Position numbers and translations under genes: made by a program | The notes under the pieces: model-generated | Seen by the model: the letters and a program-made list of their open reading frames with translations, nothing else | The model's database searches: none | Told to the model about the DNA's origin: nothing | NCBI RefSeq assembly: GCF_042453785.1 | Contig: NC_091677.1 | Span: 5,551,501 to 5,615,500, forward strand | DNA length: 64,000 bases | Direction: 5' to 3' | From: Malus domestica | Taxonomy: Eukaryota; Streptophyta; Magnoliopsida; Rosales; Rosaceae | Shown here: one piece after another, positions 11,085 to 22,240 of the stretch | Position numbering within the stretch: position 1 is the first letter of the stretch | How the letters are laid out: each line of letters begins with the position of its first letter

Positions 11085-11190
11085 AAGCTGTCATTTGAAG
11101 GAGTAAAGTCTGATCATGTAATCACTTACTGTTTAGAGAACATAAGCTAATGATTTCGCTTGTTTTCTACCATAGCACCAATGTTTCAAG
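11085..11190. repeat. Duplicated BAHD downstream flank, copy 2
   Basis: Matches 4260-4360 (AGTCTGATCATG, AATCACTTACTGTT, AGAGAACAT, AGCACCAATGTTTC) and sits at the 3' side of BAHD copy b, just as copy 1 sits beside BAHD copy a. Confidence 0.7.
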
Positions 11191-11344
11191 AGTGTTTGAT
11201 ATTTTTCAATCAGAAGAATGGACTTTTTTATGAATGTCTCAATAATAAATAGCACGTCGTTTATTTTTTATATGCAAATGAATTAGAACCCATTACTACT
11301 TAATTGCAAATCATATGTGACACATAAAAACAACGAAGACTGTA

Positions 11345-12615
11345 GACACTCGTCTTCAAGACCCTTAGCAAGTAGAGAAGCAAAAGCCTCCATGTAATGT
11401 TTTTTCAGTACCAACCCAACCTCAACACCACCATCACCATTGTTGCTATCCTGAAAAGATATCCTGCATGTCGCATCTGTCGTGGGGATTATTCTTCAAC
11501 ACGGAGCTGCAGTGTATTGAACATTCTTGACACCTGTCTCTGACACCTCCAAAAGGGTTTTCTTAAAAGTTTTTATAACGGCACTAGTTGCATTCAAGGC
11601 CACAAACATCCCATCTTCGCCCAATAGGTATTTTGTTTTTGCAACTGTTTGATGTCTTTCGATGAAGTAGGTTGGCGGTAGAGGAGGGTCTAAGCGCGAC
11701 CGGCAGTCCACATGAATGATGAAAAATACTTTGTTCTGGTCTCCTCACACCTGACTAAGCAAACCCATGTATAGGCGCATGTTAGTGAAAATGTCGACAA
11801 ATGCAATAGTGTTGAATGATCGGCTTGTTTCTTATTCTTTGCCATCACAGTCTTCATCACTGACCGCCTTAACGTTTCAAATTTTGCGCGAGTGTACTCG
11901 AAGGTGCCTCGAATTGAGTCTCCTGGACCTGTAACCCCCAAAGGCATTAAGCTTCTATTGTTTGGACCATCCAATCTCAACCACTCGTTTGAGTAGATTC
12001 CTTGGAGTCCGGCAGGGTCCTTAATGACCTTTCTATAGTAATTTGTCAAAGGTGGCGGTCCTCCTCCTTCTCCTCCTCCATGTTTGCATAGGTGACCCCA
12101 AATTTGAAAAAAGAGATTGCAGGTAAGCCCTCAAGGACGGCATGGTGCATGGCTAATCTAATCGAAAAACCGCCTTTGGGAAAGGTGGGTATTTGCAATG
12201 CCAGCACCAGATTTTTCACACTGCCAGTTGGGGAACAAGAGGGTGGTACTCTTTGGCTTCAATGTCAAAGTTGTTACCTGAAATTAGAAGGTGGAAATCA
12301 GAACCAGACTCAGTGATTGTGAGCGAAATTGCGTTGCCTTTGATATAACTGAGAAGGGGTTTGAGGGACACAATGTTGGAGGGTGGCGGAAAGCGAGTTT
12401 TTAAGTTTCAGAAGTATGGAACCGAAGAAGTGTGATGTGTCGAATGAAGGCATTTCGTAAAGAAAAGACTTTGAGAGGTGGAAACCTTAGCCAGCGGAGG
12501 TCAAAGAAGGTGAGAGGAAGAGACAGATCCTCTGGGTGGGTGGAGTCCGGCTGCGAGCTTGGTTTCGGAACTACACTTCAAACCTCAACTACTTCGACCG
12601 AGACTGCTTTTGCCA
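11345..12615 (-). pseudogene. BAHD malonyltransferase-like pseudogene (copy b)
   Basis: This copy starts at 12615 (MAKAVS...) and is recognisable through LRLDGPNNRSLMPLGV, RGTFEYTRAKFETLRRSVM, STFSLTCAYTWV and LGEDGMFVAL. It is more like copy d than copy c, for example DPPLPPTYF. The YFGNC motif is degraded to YFIER, the DFGWG segment near the C-terminus is missing, and several frameshifts split the frame in the N-terminal third and near 11700. The gene is dead. Its start lies only 260 bp from the stop of intact copy c on the same strand, so b and c form a tandem pair. Confidence 0.88.
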
Positions 12616-12874
12616 TCGGAGATGGAAAAGAAGCTTAATTTAGTGTGCAGTTTAATTAAGTACACCAATGAAAATTATAATGTTTATTTGATGTTAAAAA
12701 TGCAACAGCAGTTAATAATTTCAATGATATTTTTTTCTGTAGCGCCAATGTTTCATGGTAAGTTATTCATTTTTTTTATTCCTAGCAGTATCGAAAATAA
12801 TTTCTACTTAAGCGCAAATCACAATGCAACACATACTAAAAATCAAGGAAAAAGCACACTTGTGCTGAAACCAA

Positions 12875-14305
12875 CTACACAAGGCTTCGCATGTCTTCAA
12901 GACCATTAGCAAATAGAGAAGCAAAGGCCTCCATACAACGTTTTTCCAAAACCAAGCCAACCTCAACACCACCATCACCATTCTTGCTCTCTTGCAAAGA
13001 TATCGCCCCTGACCCATCTATCGAAACTATCTCGTACTTCTTCGGTCTTCCCCATCCGAAATCAGCTGCACCATAAAAGTCTAGCCGGTGTGAACCAGAA
13101 ATGGGAATTACTCTATCAGTACCACTACTCTGCCGTGTATTGAGCATTCTTGAAACCCAAGTCTCTGCCCCATCCAAAAGGGTCTTGTCCAAACTTTTGA
13201 TCACTTCACTGATTGCTTTCAAGGCCACAAACAGGCCATCTTCTCCCAATAGGTCCTTTGTTTCCGCAACTGCTCGATGTGCTGCAACACAATTCCCAAA
13301 ATAGGTTACCGGGAGAGGAGGGTCTAAGCGTGGCCTGCAGTCCACGTTAATGGCAAAAAGTACTTTATCTGTTTTGGTATCCTCTGCCCTGACTAAGCAA
13401 ACCCATGTATAGGCGCATGTTAGGGAAAATGTTGACAAATGCAATTGTTTCGAATCATGATCAGATTGTTTCTTCTTCTCCTTCGCCATCATAGCTGCCA
13501 TCACTGAATGTCTTAGCATTTGGATTTTCGCGCTTGTGAATTCAAAGGTGCCTCGAATTGAGTCTCCTGAACCTTTAACCTCCAAAGGCATTAAGCTTCT
13601 ATTGTTTGGACCGCCCAATCTTAACCACTCGTTTAAGTAGATTGCTTGGAGCCCTGCAGGGTCCTTGATGAGCTTTCTGTCATAACTTGGTGAAGATGGC
13701 GACCCTTCTCCCCCCCCTCCTCCATGTTTGCATAGGTAACCCCATAAGTTAAAAAATGAGAATGCAGATAAGCCATCTAGGACAACATGGTGCATCGCTG
13801 ATCCAATTGAAAAACAGCTATTGGGAAAGACAGTTATTTGCAACGCCAACACCGCAGCTTTTTCATGAGACACTGCCAATTGGGGTACAAGAGGATGGTA
13901 CTCTTTGGCTTTAATGTCAAAGTTGTTGCTTGAAGTTAGACGATGGAAATCAGCATCAGATTCAGCGACTGTGAGAGAAAGTGTATCGCCTAAAACATAA
14001 CTGAGAAGGGGTTTGGAGGAGTCTTGAGGCCAGGTGAGGTTTCCTGCTAGAGGTACAAAATGCTGGAGGGTGGCGGAAAGCGAGGTTTTGAGGTTCGGAA
14101 GTATGGAATCGAAGAAGTATGATGTGTCGAATGAAGATATTTCGTAGAAGAAAAGGATTTGAGGGGGTGGAAACCTTAGCCAGCGGAGGTCAAAGAAGGT
14201 GAGAGGAAGAGACAGATCATCCGGGTGGGCAGAGTCCGGCTGCGAGCTTGGTTTCGGAGCTACACGGCAAACCTCTACTACTTTGACTGAGCCTGGTTTT
14301 GCCAT
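12875..14305 (-). CDS. BAHD acyltransferase, malonyl-CoA:(iso)flavonoid/phenolic glucoside type (copy c)
   Basis: An intact single exon of 476 residues, normal for the family. It has HHVVLDG (HxxxD: His173, Asp177), the YFGNC motif at 335-339 typical of anthocyanin/flavonoid malonyltransferases, and DFGWG at 415-419. The N-terminus MAKPGSVKVVEVCRVAPKPS and LTFFDLRWLRFPP also match that clade. Such enzymes move malonyl (or another acyl) groups from CoA to a sugar hydroxyl of phenolic glucosides in the cytosol; the exact donor and acceptor cannot be read from sequence. A TATA-like box conserved with copies a and d lies about 55 bp before the start. Copies a and b are broken relatives, and copy d is the other intact one. 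Confidence 0.92.
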   Translation of the reverse strand: MAKPGSVKVVEVCRVAPKPSSQPDSAHPDDLSLPLTFFDLRWLRFPPPQILFFYEISSFDTSYFFDSILPNLKTSLSATLQHFVPLAGNLTWPQDSSKPLLSYVLGDTLSLTVAESDADFHRLTSSNNFDIKAKEYHPLVPQLAVSHEKAAVLALQITVFPNSCFSIGSAMHHVVLDGLSAFSFFNLWGYLCKHGGGGGEGSPSSPSYDRKLIKDPAGLQAIYLNEWLRLGGPNNRSLMPLEVKGSGDSIRGTFEFTSAKIQMLRHSVMAAMMAKEKKKQSDHDSKQLHLSTFSLTCAYTWVCLVRAEDTKTDKVLFAINVDCRPRLDPPLPVTYFGNCVAAHRAVAETKDLLGEDGLFVALKAISEVIKSLDKTLLDGAETWVSRMLNTRQSSGTDRVIPISGSHRLDFYGAADFGWGRPKKYEIVSIDGSGAISLQESKNGDGGVEVGLVLEKRCMEAFASLFANGLEDMRSLV

Positions 14306-14358
14306 TGGAGATGGAAAGAAGCTTATATTGTGTGCAGTTTAAGTAAGGACACTAGTGG

Positions 14359-14370
14359 CTATAAATATAC
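14359..14370 (-). promoter_or_regulatory. TATA-like box of BAHD copy c
   Basis: CTATAAATATAC (plus-strand reading) lies 54-65 bp upstream of the start codon. It is matched by CTATAAATATAC at 30522-30533 upstream of copy d and CTATATATACAC at about 5942-5953 upstream of copy a. Conservation at the same spacing supports a core promoter role. Confidence 0.55.
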
Positions 14371-14450
14371 ACTACAGAGGTTATTCAATTTAAGACTTTT
14401 CTAGAGTTTTACAGACTTAAGTTGGGTATTCAAGATTGAAAAAATTTTAA

Positions 14451-14631
14451 AATTCATTATTGAATACCTAACCTTCTTTTTTTTTGTACGTCGATATTTT
14501 TACACTAGAGATGGCAAATTCGATACCAAATTAGGTTGCTCATTGTGTGACTTAGCCAAACTCATCATCCCCTAGTGTAAAAATATCAATGTACTAAAAA
14601 AAAGAGTTAGGTATTCAATAATGAATTTTAA
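14451..14631. mobile_element. Small inverted-repeat MITE
   Basis: Left arm (TTATTGAATACCTAAC ... CGATATTTTTACACTAG) and right arm (CTAGTGTAAAAATATCAATG ... GTTAGGTATTCAATAA) form an inverted repeat of about 55 bases per arm around a short centre. The centre includes GATACCAAATTAGG, also found in the 60365-60735 inverted repeat, so the two are probably one family. Confidence 0.7.
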
Positions 14632-15681
14632 TTTTTTTTTGAAGGTATTTCCATAGAATTGTAGAGTTTTAAAGACTTGGCATCTTGGGAGATGTCAAAT
14701 TAAGAACATTAAATTTCAATTTGATGGCTGAATTGGCAATTTGACATATTGTTAATATTTTCCTTCCACCCGATATGCCAAAATTTATTGCTTCATTTAT
14801 GTTTTTTTTAAATAAAAACTAGCATTTGCCTACACACTTTGTGTGTATGAACAAATTTTTTTTAGAAAAATGAGAAGGAGAGAGTAGGCATGGGCATGGG
14901 CCGGCCAGGCCAGGGATAGCAAATTCTAATGTAGGAACCGGACCTAACCCGGCCCAATCCACGGGTCCTTGATTTTTGTTTTTTTTGTTTGTTATATATA
15001 TTAAAAAAAACAAAAAAAGGTAACATTTGCACATCCTAGCCCCAACAGATTCACTCATTCACATTTGCACATTCCCAGCCTCTGCAGATTCACAATCACT
15101 CATTCACATTTGCACAAATTCAAATTCATTCCCAAGCCCCAGCAGATTCACATTTGCACAGATTGAAAACCAAATACAAAGTCCAACATTGTTCGATACA
15201 TTAAATCCGAGACATTCAAAATAACATCCAAGAGACATCTAAAGATCAAATCAACATACAAAATATCCGAGAGTCCAAGACATCCAAATTCCGAAGTCCA
15301 AAATCAAATAATCCAAAATAACATAGGGATGACATCCGCAATAAATTCCACATTAACATACGAAACCACATCCAACATCCAAGTTCCAACAACATTCCTC
15401 ATTGAATATGTAAGGAAAAATAGAATATAGAGTTTATAAACATGACATTTTTAACGTCCAATACATATTATCCTCATTGAATCATTGAAATTTAAAGTTT
15501 ATTCATTTGAGTTTAAAATATTACCGCAATTCATTTTCCTTTATTCGTTCGAGTTATTTGAGGAGGAGCTTCAATTTCAGGAACACTTGGTGAGATGGTT
15601 GAACTTGTAGATATAATATTTTCTCTTCTTCTTTTATATTCTACAACAAAGAACAAAAGAAGCACGTTAATTGTAAAACAA

Positions 15682-18600
15682 TTAATATAAAGTTATAAAC
15701 CAAACTAAAACAAAATAATTACCTTCTTCATACTCTTGATAAAATTCAAGCTTCGCCGAACTTGTTTTATACTCAATATTGCTAATTTGTTCACTTCTTA
15801 ACCAGTTTTGGAAACATATCAATGAATGCACTGCTTGAGGAAGGAGAGATGATTTAAAAAGGTCAATTACTCTCTTTCTTGCACTAAATGCACTCTCACT
15901 GGCAACTGTTGGCACTTGAATTGGCAACACATCTTTCGTTATCAAAGCAAGTGTGGGATATGTACTCCTCCCTTTCAACTTCCACCATCTCAAAATGTAA
16001 AATGGTGAACCATGTTGTGCTTTCTCTAGAGTGTCAAGGAGATACATATCCACCTCTTTTGCAAACGCAATATCCTCAATGTCTTCTATTTCCTTCTCCC
16101 AATCATCCATCATTTGACTAAATATCATTGGATTTTCTGTTGGCACACTAGAAGATGATTGTTTTACCCTTGAACAAGTAGTGTCAACAACTAAATCTTC
16201 TCTATCTTTTTGTTGTGTTTGTGAACCGAAAGCTTGGTGAGCATATTCATCACACATCGCCTTCAACAATGTTTTCACTTGATTACTTTTCTGTTCAATC
16301 TCTTCTTCAAGAAGCTGTAATTGCTTTCTACACAGGTGCATGTAGTGCCTCAATTTGAATCTTGGGTTTAAGACAAGGGCAACTACAAATTTTTTATTCA
16401 AGGACTCAATTGAACCAAAATACTTTCGATATTTGGCTCTCATACTCATTGCCATATCACATAGCACCAACTCCACAGTTCTTTCAGTTTGCATATATTC
16501 AGGCAAAAAAAATATTTTCAATCTCGTTCTCCACAACAACGACATCATGAACAGCTTGCACTAACTTTCAAAGTTACAAGATAGAAGACCTTCAAAAATT
16601 CCACGAACACTTTTGCATCATCCCAATCTTCCTCCTTGGGTGGTCCAACCCTCCCTTTACTCGCCACTTATTCTCCTTCATCATTAAGCACCTTTTCCCT
16701 AAAATAGGTGGAGTATATATTGGCTTCATCATCTTCGTACATCCTTTCAAATGCTTTTTAAAACTTCAAGCAAGATTCTAGCATCATGTATGTGCTATTC
16801 CACCTAGTAGGCACATCCATAACAACTAGACCCCTACTATCCAACTTCTCATTCTCCACACATTTCTTGAAATAACTAAATCTTCGGGGACTTGATCTCA
16901 CAAACTGCACGGCATTTCTAAGAGCATCCACACTTGTATCTTATATTTTCAACCCATCTTTCACTACCAAGTTGATAATATGAGCTAAGCACCTCACATG
17001 CATAAACTTGTCATTCATAATCATTTTACTATGAGGTCATTTCTGAATTTTACGAACAACATACTCAATTGCCACCTTATTAGTCGATGCATTGTCATAT
17101 TAAGATACACATCACTTTTTCAATCTCCCAATCAACCAAACATTGCTCAATCAGCTTCCCTATTTCTTTGCTTTCATGACTTGAAATCAAACAAAAGTTT
17201 AGAATCCTTTTGTACATATCTATTCATCATCCACAAAATGAGCAGTTAGCACCATATAGTTCAAATTTTGTACACTTGTTCATGTATCAGTAGTCAATCT
17301 CACTCTATGCTTGTGTATCTCTTTTTTTAACTGATCTTTCATGGTATCATACATATTGAATAAATTCTTCACAATAGTTCTCCGAGATGGAACATGCAAT
17401 TTAGGCTAAACTTTGCACATCATCCGCCTAAACCCCTCACTCTCCACACAACTAAAAGCTACATCGTCGATCACAATATACTCAACAATACCTTCCACTA
17501 CCTCTTCTTGGCTCCATCCTTTAGCAACAAGCATGTTTTTAACGTCCCCAGAAGGTCCAGAACTGCCTAGAACCTTTTGCAACTCATCAATTGGTTTATA
17601 TGACTTGCAATGTTTATTGATATGTTTAATGTAAGTACTAGTTCCACCCCCACTAGTATCACATACAAAAAGGCAGTTACTATGGTTATACTTAGCCTTC
17701 AATACTTGTACCTCCGCCATCTCTTTCTTTCCATCCTTTTCTACTTCTTGTATTTCCGAGACGGTACACTTAGTGACATGATCCGAAACCCAAGATCTCT
17801 CAGAAGAAGATCTCTCTAGTGAAGCTAATATAGTCAGTGGCGAAGCTACGTGAGGACGAGGAGTGGCGACCGCCCCTCCCCTCGTCGGAAAATAAGCCTA
17901 GGAGTGCTGGTTCAGCCCCTCCACTCTCGTCGGAATTCGTGGCACCTGTAAAAATTGGTTTTGATCGATGCACTGTCTTGGTCGAATTTGCAGAGGAAGA
18001 GCAATAATTTGGTTGGATTTGCTGAGGAATGACGAAGACGGAGGGGAGAGGTTGGAGGATGAGGACCCCCCGATTATCTGGGCAGGTTCTGCTGGCTGGG
18101 TTTAGTTGCATAGTCAACAGCGACTGGCTACAGCTCGTGAAGAAGAAGAAGAGTTTTGCTTTATCTTTTTCTCTTTTAAAGCTTAACACGCTGTCGTTTA
18201 AAGGGCTTGGCTTTAATAAAACGCTGCATTTATTTTTCTTATTATTATTTTTTAATATCTTTTGGGGAAAGGCTGCACGGTTGTTTGTTTTCCTTTTTCA
18301 CTTCCAAAAGCCCCACAAACTCGTCCCACCCACATGTCTATTATATATAAAACTAGTGCCCTAATAATTTTGTTTTATCCTAAAACCAAAGAAACTCGTA
18401 TTAATTATAAACGTAGCTGTTATTATATTAAAAACAAAAAATTGTTTGATAATTATTTCGTTTTTACTTTTTTTTATGTTACTGTTTTGAAAACTAAATT
18501 TGTTGTACTTTCTGCTTACATTGGCTTTGATATTATTGCTTACAACCGTTTTTGTGGATAAACTATTTTCTACTATGAATATTGACTCAACACTTTGCAC

Positions 18601-18874
18601 TCTCCAATGTGAAAGCAACCACGTCGATTGAACCTTGCACTCTTGAATTTTGCCCCTCCCCTTGGCAAATCCTGGCTTCGCCACTGAATATAGTTGGTTG
18701 TTTTGTCTTTGGAATAGGTGGTGCTTTTCTTTTTTTGGAGCAGGAGGGTTTTGGTGGAGGCATTGATGATTTTGACTGTGTGGGTTGTGCTTGTGTTGGT
18801 GATTATGGAGGACATGGTGATGTAGCCATATATGATGCTACATTAGTACTAGGGATACTTTGACTTTGAGACAT
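15682..18874 (-). pseudogene. hAT transposase relic (RICESLEEPER-like)
   Basis: The C-terminal 288 residues (15682-16548) form one open frame and include the hAT dimerisation region (WWKLKGRSTYPTLALITKDVLPIQVPT, ASESAFSARKRVID, LICFQNWLR). Near 17560-17690 lies a BED-type zinc-finger remnant (SNCLFVC...HINKHC). The N-terminal segment begins with MSQSQSIPST at 18874. The frame is interrupted by stops around 16550-17405 and by an 852-bp insertion between the N-terminal leader and the zinc finger. BED zinc-finger hAT transposases cut and paste DNA in the nucleus; this one cannot be functional. Confidence 0.85.
17835..18686. mobile_element. Non-autonomous hAT element (852 bp) with perfect target duplication
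   Basis: Terminal inverted repeats CAGTGGCGAAGCTACG (left) and CAGTGGCGAAGCCAGG (right, reverse complement) bound 852 bp. The 8-bp duplication AATATAGT sits on both sides (17827-17834 and 18687-18694). It carries no recognisable transposase; short open frames inside are uninformative. It inserted into the transposase gene of the larger hAT, between the leader and the zinc finger. Confidence 0.92.
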
Positions 18875-19167
18875 AATGTAGAAAGAAATCTATAAAAATT
18901 AAATAATGGAAGTATATTCATTAATCAAATAAAGAGAGAAAAATAGATGACATATATATCATGTTATTTAACACTTCTTTTTACCACCATAACGATACAT
19001 ACATATATAGTTCTATTTATAATTCAGTGCCACACTTGCAGATATTTCAAAAAATAGGGAGAGCACAGATTCAAAACTGCATCGTTTTAGTCCGCAGCTT
19101 ATTTAGGATATAATATTTGTACATCTTTTAAAGCTAACCTATGACGAAATCACTTCATACGTTAATG

Positions 19168-20690
19168 ACAAAGGAATTAAGCATAATTAAAGTTTTGAAA
19201 ACAAAAAAGTCAGCTGCAGCCAACTTTTTATATTATTTGCATGATGTTACTTAATTAACTAACAAACTTAATTATGCTAATTTTTTCAAACTTGGACTTG
19301 TTCAAACTTGGACTTCACTTCCAGTATTAAACCTAGTTTGGAAGTTACTACATATTTCACGGCTGTAAGTTGCCCTACATTACATTTTGTTTGTTGCCCT
19401 ACATTACATTTTGTTTGTTGCTTAAGGAGTTTCAAGGTTTTGTTCCCACTTTAATGGCAATGCTAAAGCAAGACTATACTCCAATCAGCAGAAAAAGAAA
19501 GAAAAAAAAAACAGACGAAACGGCAATGCTAAAGCTAATACTCCAGTTTTACCCTAGATATACCACAAAGAATTGCATCTCCTGCTCCATATAATTTAAT
19601 ATTTTACTCCAAAATTAATCTCATAAGAAATGGCAATGCTAATACCACTTAGGAGTTTGTCTTACATGCTTGGTAATGGTATCACTCTGAAGGAAGTCCA
19701 CCAAGTAGGGGTGGGTTCAAAAAACCGAAAACCAAACCGAACCGAAATCGAAAAAAATCGAACCGAAACTGCCAAACCGAACCGAACCGAATTTGGCTGG
19801 TTTGATTTCTGTTTTTGAGGTCCGGAAACCGAACCGGACCAAACCAAAAAAAAAATCATATATAAATATTCAAAAAAATGTTGACGTGAGGGTTTGAACC
19901 CCTTTCCTCCAAGAAGGGATAGTTGCATAAAGCCTACAAAGGAATTAAGCATAATTAAAGTTTTGAAAACAAAAAAGTCAGCTGCAGCCAACTTTTTATA
20001 TTATTTGCATGATGTTACTTAATTAACTAACAAACTTAATTATGCTAATTTTTTCAAACTTGGACTTGTTCAAACTTGGACTTCACTTCCAGTATTAAAC
20101 CTAGTTTGGAAGTTACTACATATTTCACTGCTGTAAGTTGCCCTACATTACATTTTGTTTGTTGCTTAAGGAGTTTCAAGGTTTTGTTCCCACTTTAATG
20201 GCAATGCTAAAGCAAGACTATACTCCAATCAGCAGAAAAAGAAAGAAGAAAAAAAAACAGACGAAACGGCAATGCTAAAGCTAATACTCCAGTTTTACCC
20301 TAGATATACCACAAAGAATTGCATCTCCTACTCCATATAATTTTAATATTTTACTCCAAAATTAATCTCATAAGAAATGGCAATGCTAATACCACTTAGG
20401 AGTTTGTCTTACATGCTTGGTAATGGTATCACTCTGAAGGAAGTCCACCAAGTAGGGGTGGGTTCAAAAAACCGAAAACCGAAAACCAAACCGAACCGAA
20501 ATCGAAAAAAACCGAACCGAAACTGCCAAACCGAATCGAATCGAATTTGGCTGGTTTGATTTCTGTTTTTGAGGTCCGGAAACCGAACCGGACCAAACCA
20601 AAAAAAAAATCATATATAAATATTCAAAAAAATGTTGACGTGAGGGTTTGAACCCCTTTCCTCCAAGAAGGGATAGTTGCATAAAGCCTA
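19168..20690 (+). repeat. Recent 768-bp tandem duplication
   Basis: The unit beginning ACAAAGGAATTAAGC at 19168 is repeated from 19936 with an offset of 768 bp; both units end in GGGATAGTTGCATAAAGCCT. The copies differ by a handful of bases and small indels, such as a 26-bp internal doubling near 19370-19420 in the first unit only and one extra CCGAAAA motif in the second. Each unit includes the left end of a hAT-like element, so the duplication came after that insertion. The mirrored small open frames in both units are repeats, not genes. Confidence 0.93.
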
Positions 20691-20877
20691 CTTGGCCGCA
20701 TACTTTCTATTGTTGTTGTTGTACGTGCAAAGTATTTATAGGTTTCTAATATTTAATGCTTTATAGAATTTCTCAAGTTTACAAACCCTAGCCGTCAATC
20801 ACTCCAATTTCAGTTTTCATGTTTTCTCACTCTCTCTCCCCCCTCCGTTGTTTTCTTCCTATCTCCCTGCTTCCTTA

Positions 20878-20908
<31 letters not shown>

Positions 20909-21559
20909 TCCAAGTCACTCGCTCCAGTCTTCTCATGTCCTCCTCACAAATTCCTTCTTCCAAACCATTAATTTCCCTCGCCCCTTTCGAATCGGAAACA
21001 AAGGAGGAAGGCAGAAAACTTCAACTTGGCCCTGCAATGGCCTGTCACTAGCGCATATTGATTTTTTTCATTTTGGTTGATTTTAATTTGGTAATTTAGG
21101 TTGAGTTTTCTGATTTTGGTTTCTGAATTAGTTTTTTCTACTATTAGGTTTTTCTTGTTTCAACTCAAGTGCTCCAACCGTGTTTACTACTGTTGGTTTC
21201 TGAATTCATTTTGGTTGATTTTAATTTGGTAAGTATTAAGGTGTTGTATAATATTATGTAATGCAGAGATGAATGAAAAACATGAGTTAAGTTGACTTCT
21301 CAGTTATAGTTCAAATATGTTGATTAGGGCATGTTGCATGTTGATTTCTCACTGAGGAATGAGGATGCTCAAGGTAGGGAAGCATGTGCTTCAAGCTCCA
21401 GATATTAAAAAAAAAATCATGGAAAAAACCGAACCGGACCGAAACCAAACCAAAAAAAAAACCAAAGCCGAAAAAAATTTGAACCAAACCGAACCGAAAT
21501 TTCGGTTCGGTTTCAATTTTGGGAAAAAACCGAACCTTTTAGAACCGAACCCAGCCCTA
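20453..21559. mobile_element. hAT-like non-autonomous element (1.1 kb)
   Basis: The left end TAGGGGTGGGTTC and right end GAACCCAGCCCTA are imperfect inverted repeats. The flanks CCACCAAG (20445-20452) and CCACCATG (21560-21567) match at 7 of 8, as expected for a hAT target duplication. Both ends are rich in the CCGAACCG-type subterminal motif common in plant hATs. A partial copy of its left end (19709-19935) exists because of the tandem duplication. No transposase is seen inside. Confidence 0.8.
20879..20904 (+). repeat. CT microsatellite
   Basis: An uninterrupted run of about 13 CT units inside the hAT-like element. Confidence 0.95.
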
Positions 21560-21567
21560 CCACCATG

Positions 21568-22240
21568 GACTCTTCCACTGAGAGAATAAACAGTTGCTGC
21601 CAAAGTACCTTGAAAGTTGAAACAGCTGCTGCTACACCTGTAGCTACGAGCCTACGAGTATGTAGCCAACAATAAACAATCTGATATGATTGAGTGTGTT
21701 TGTTCTCCCTAAAAGAAGGGCAGAAAAACTCAGCTGCCACACCAAAAACGTCTGCACAATGTGGATACGGAGTAAAAGCTGAGAATAGGAATTTCCATGA
21801 AATCAAAACACAGGGAGATACTTGAATCAAAACGATGGACATAAGTCTAAAAAACGTAGGGAGACTACTTGAATTAAAACAAGAAGAAAAAAACAAAACT
21901 AGAAGGAAAAAAAACCCCAAATCTGAAAAACGCACGCAGTTCTTGTTCTTGATCCAAATTCCAATTAAATTCAAAATTGCCTACTCATATTGAAATCCCG
22001 ATCCCAATCTCAAATTCCAATCAATAACCAAACACTCCAAATCACAACACAAATCCCAAATCTCAAATCCCAAATCCCACTCCCATCCAAACAGATCCAC
22101 AATTTCTTCACCCAAATGTTCAAGCATTCATCAAATTACTCCCACCTAAAGATTTAGTCTCTAATCAATCCTATTACTCATGCTACTGATCATCCGCATC
22201 AACAAAAATAAAATTTGGAGAAGTAGACAGTAGACTTACA
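21568..22240. other. Gene-free low-complexity stretch inside the hAT
   Basis: Internal DNA of the large hAT with repeated short CAAATC/CCCAAATC phrases near 21990-22090. No coding region is supported. Confidence 0.5.

Noticed and set aside
18338-18362. Helitron-like 5' start (TCTATTATATATAAAAC)
   Set aside because: It looks like a Helitron start, but no hairpin and CTRR end was found before the end of the enclosing 852-bp hAT.
20697-20722. TTG-repeat resembling a LINE tail
   Set aside because: No LINE coding or 3' UTR sequence precedes it.
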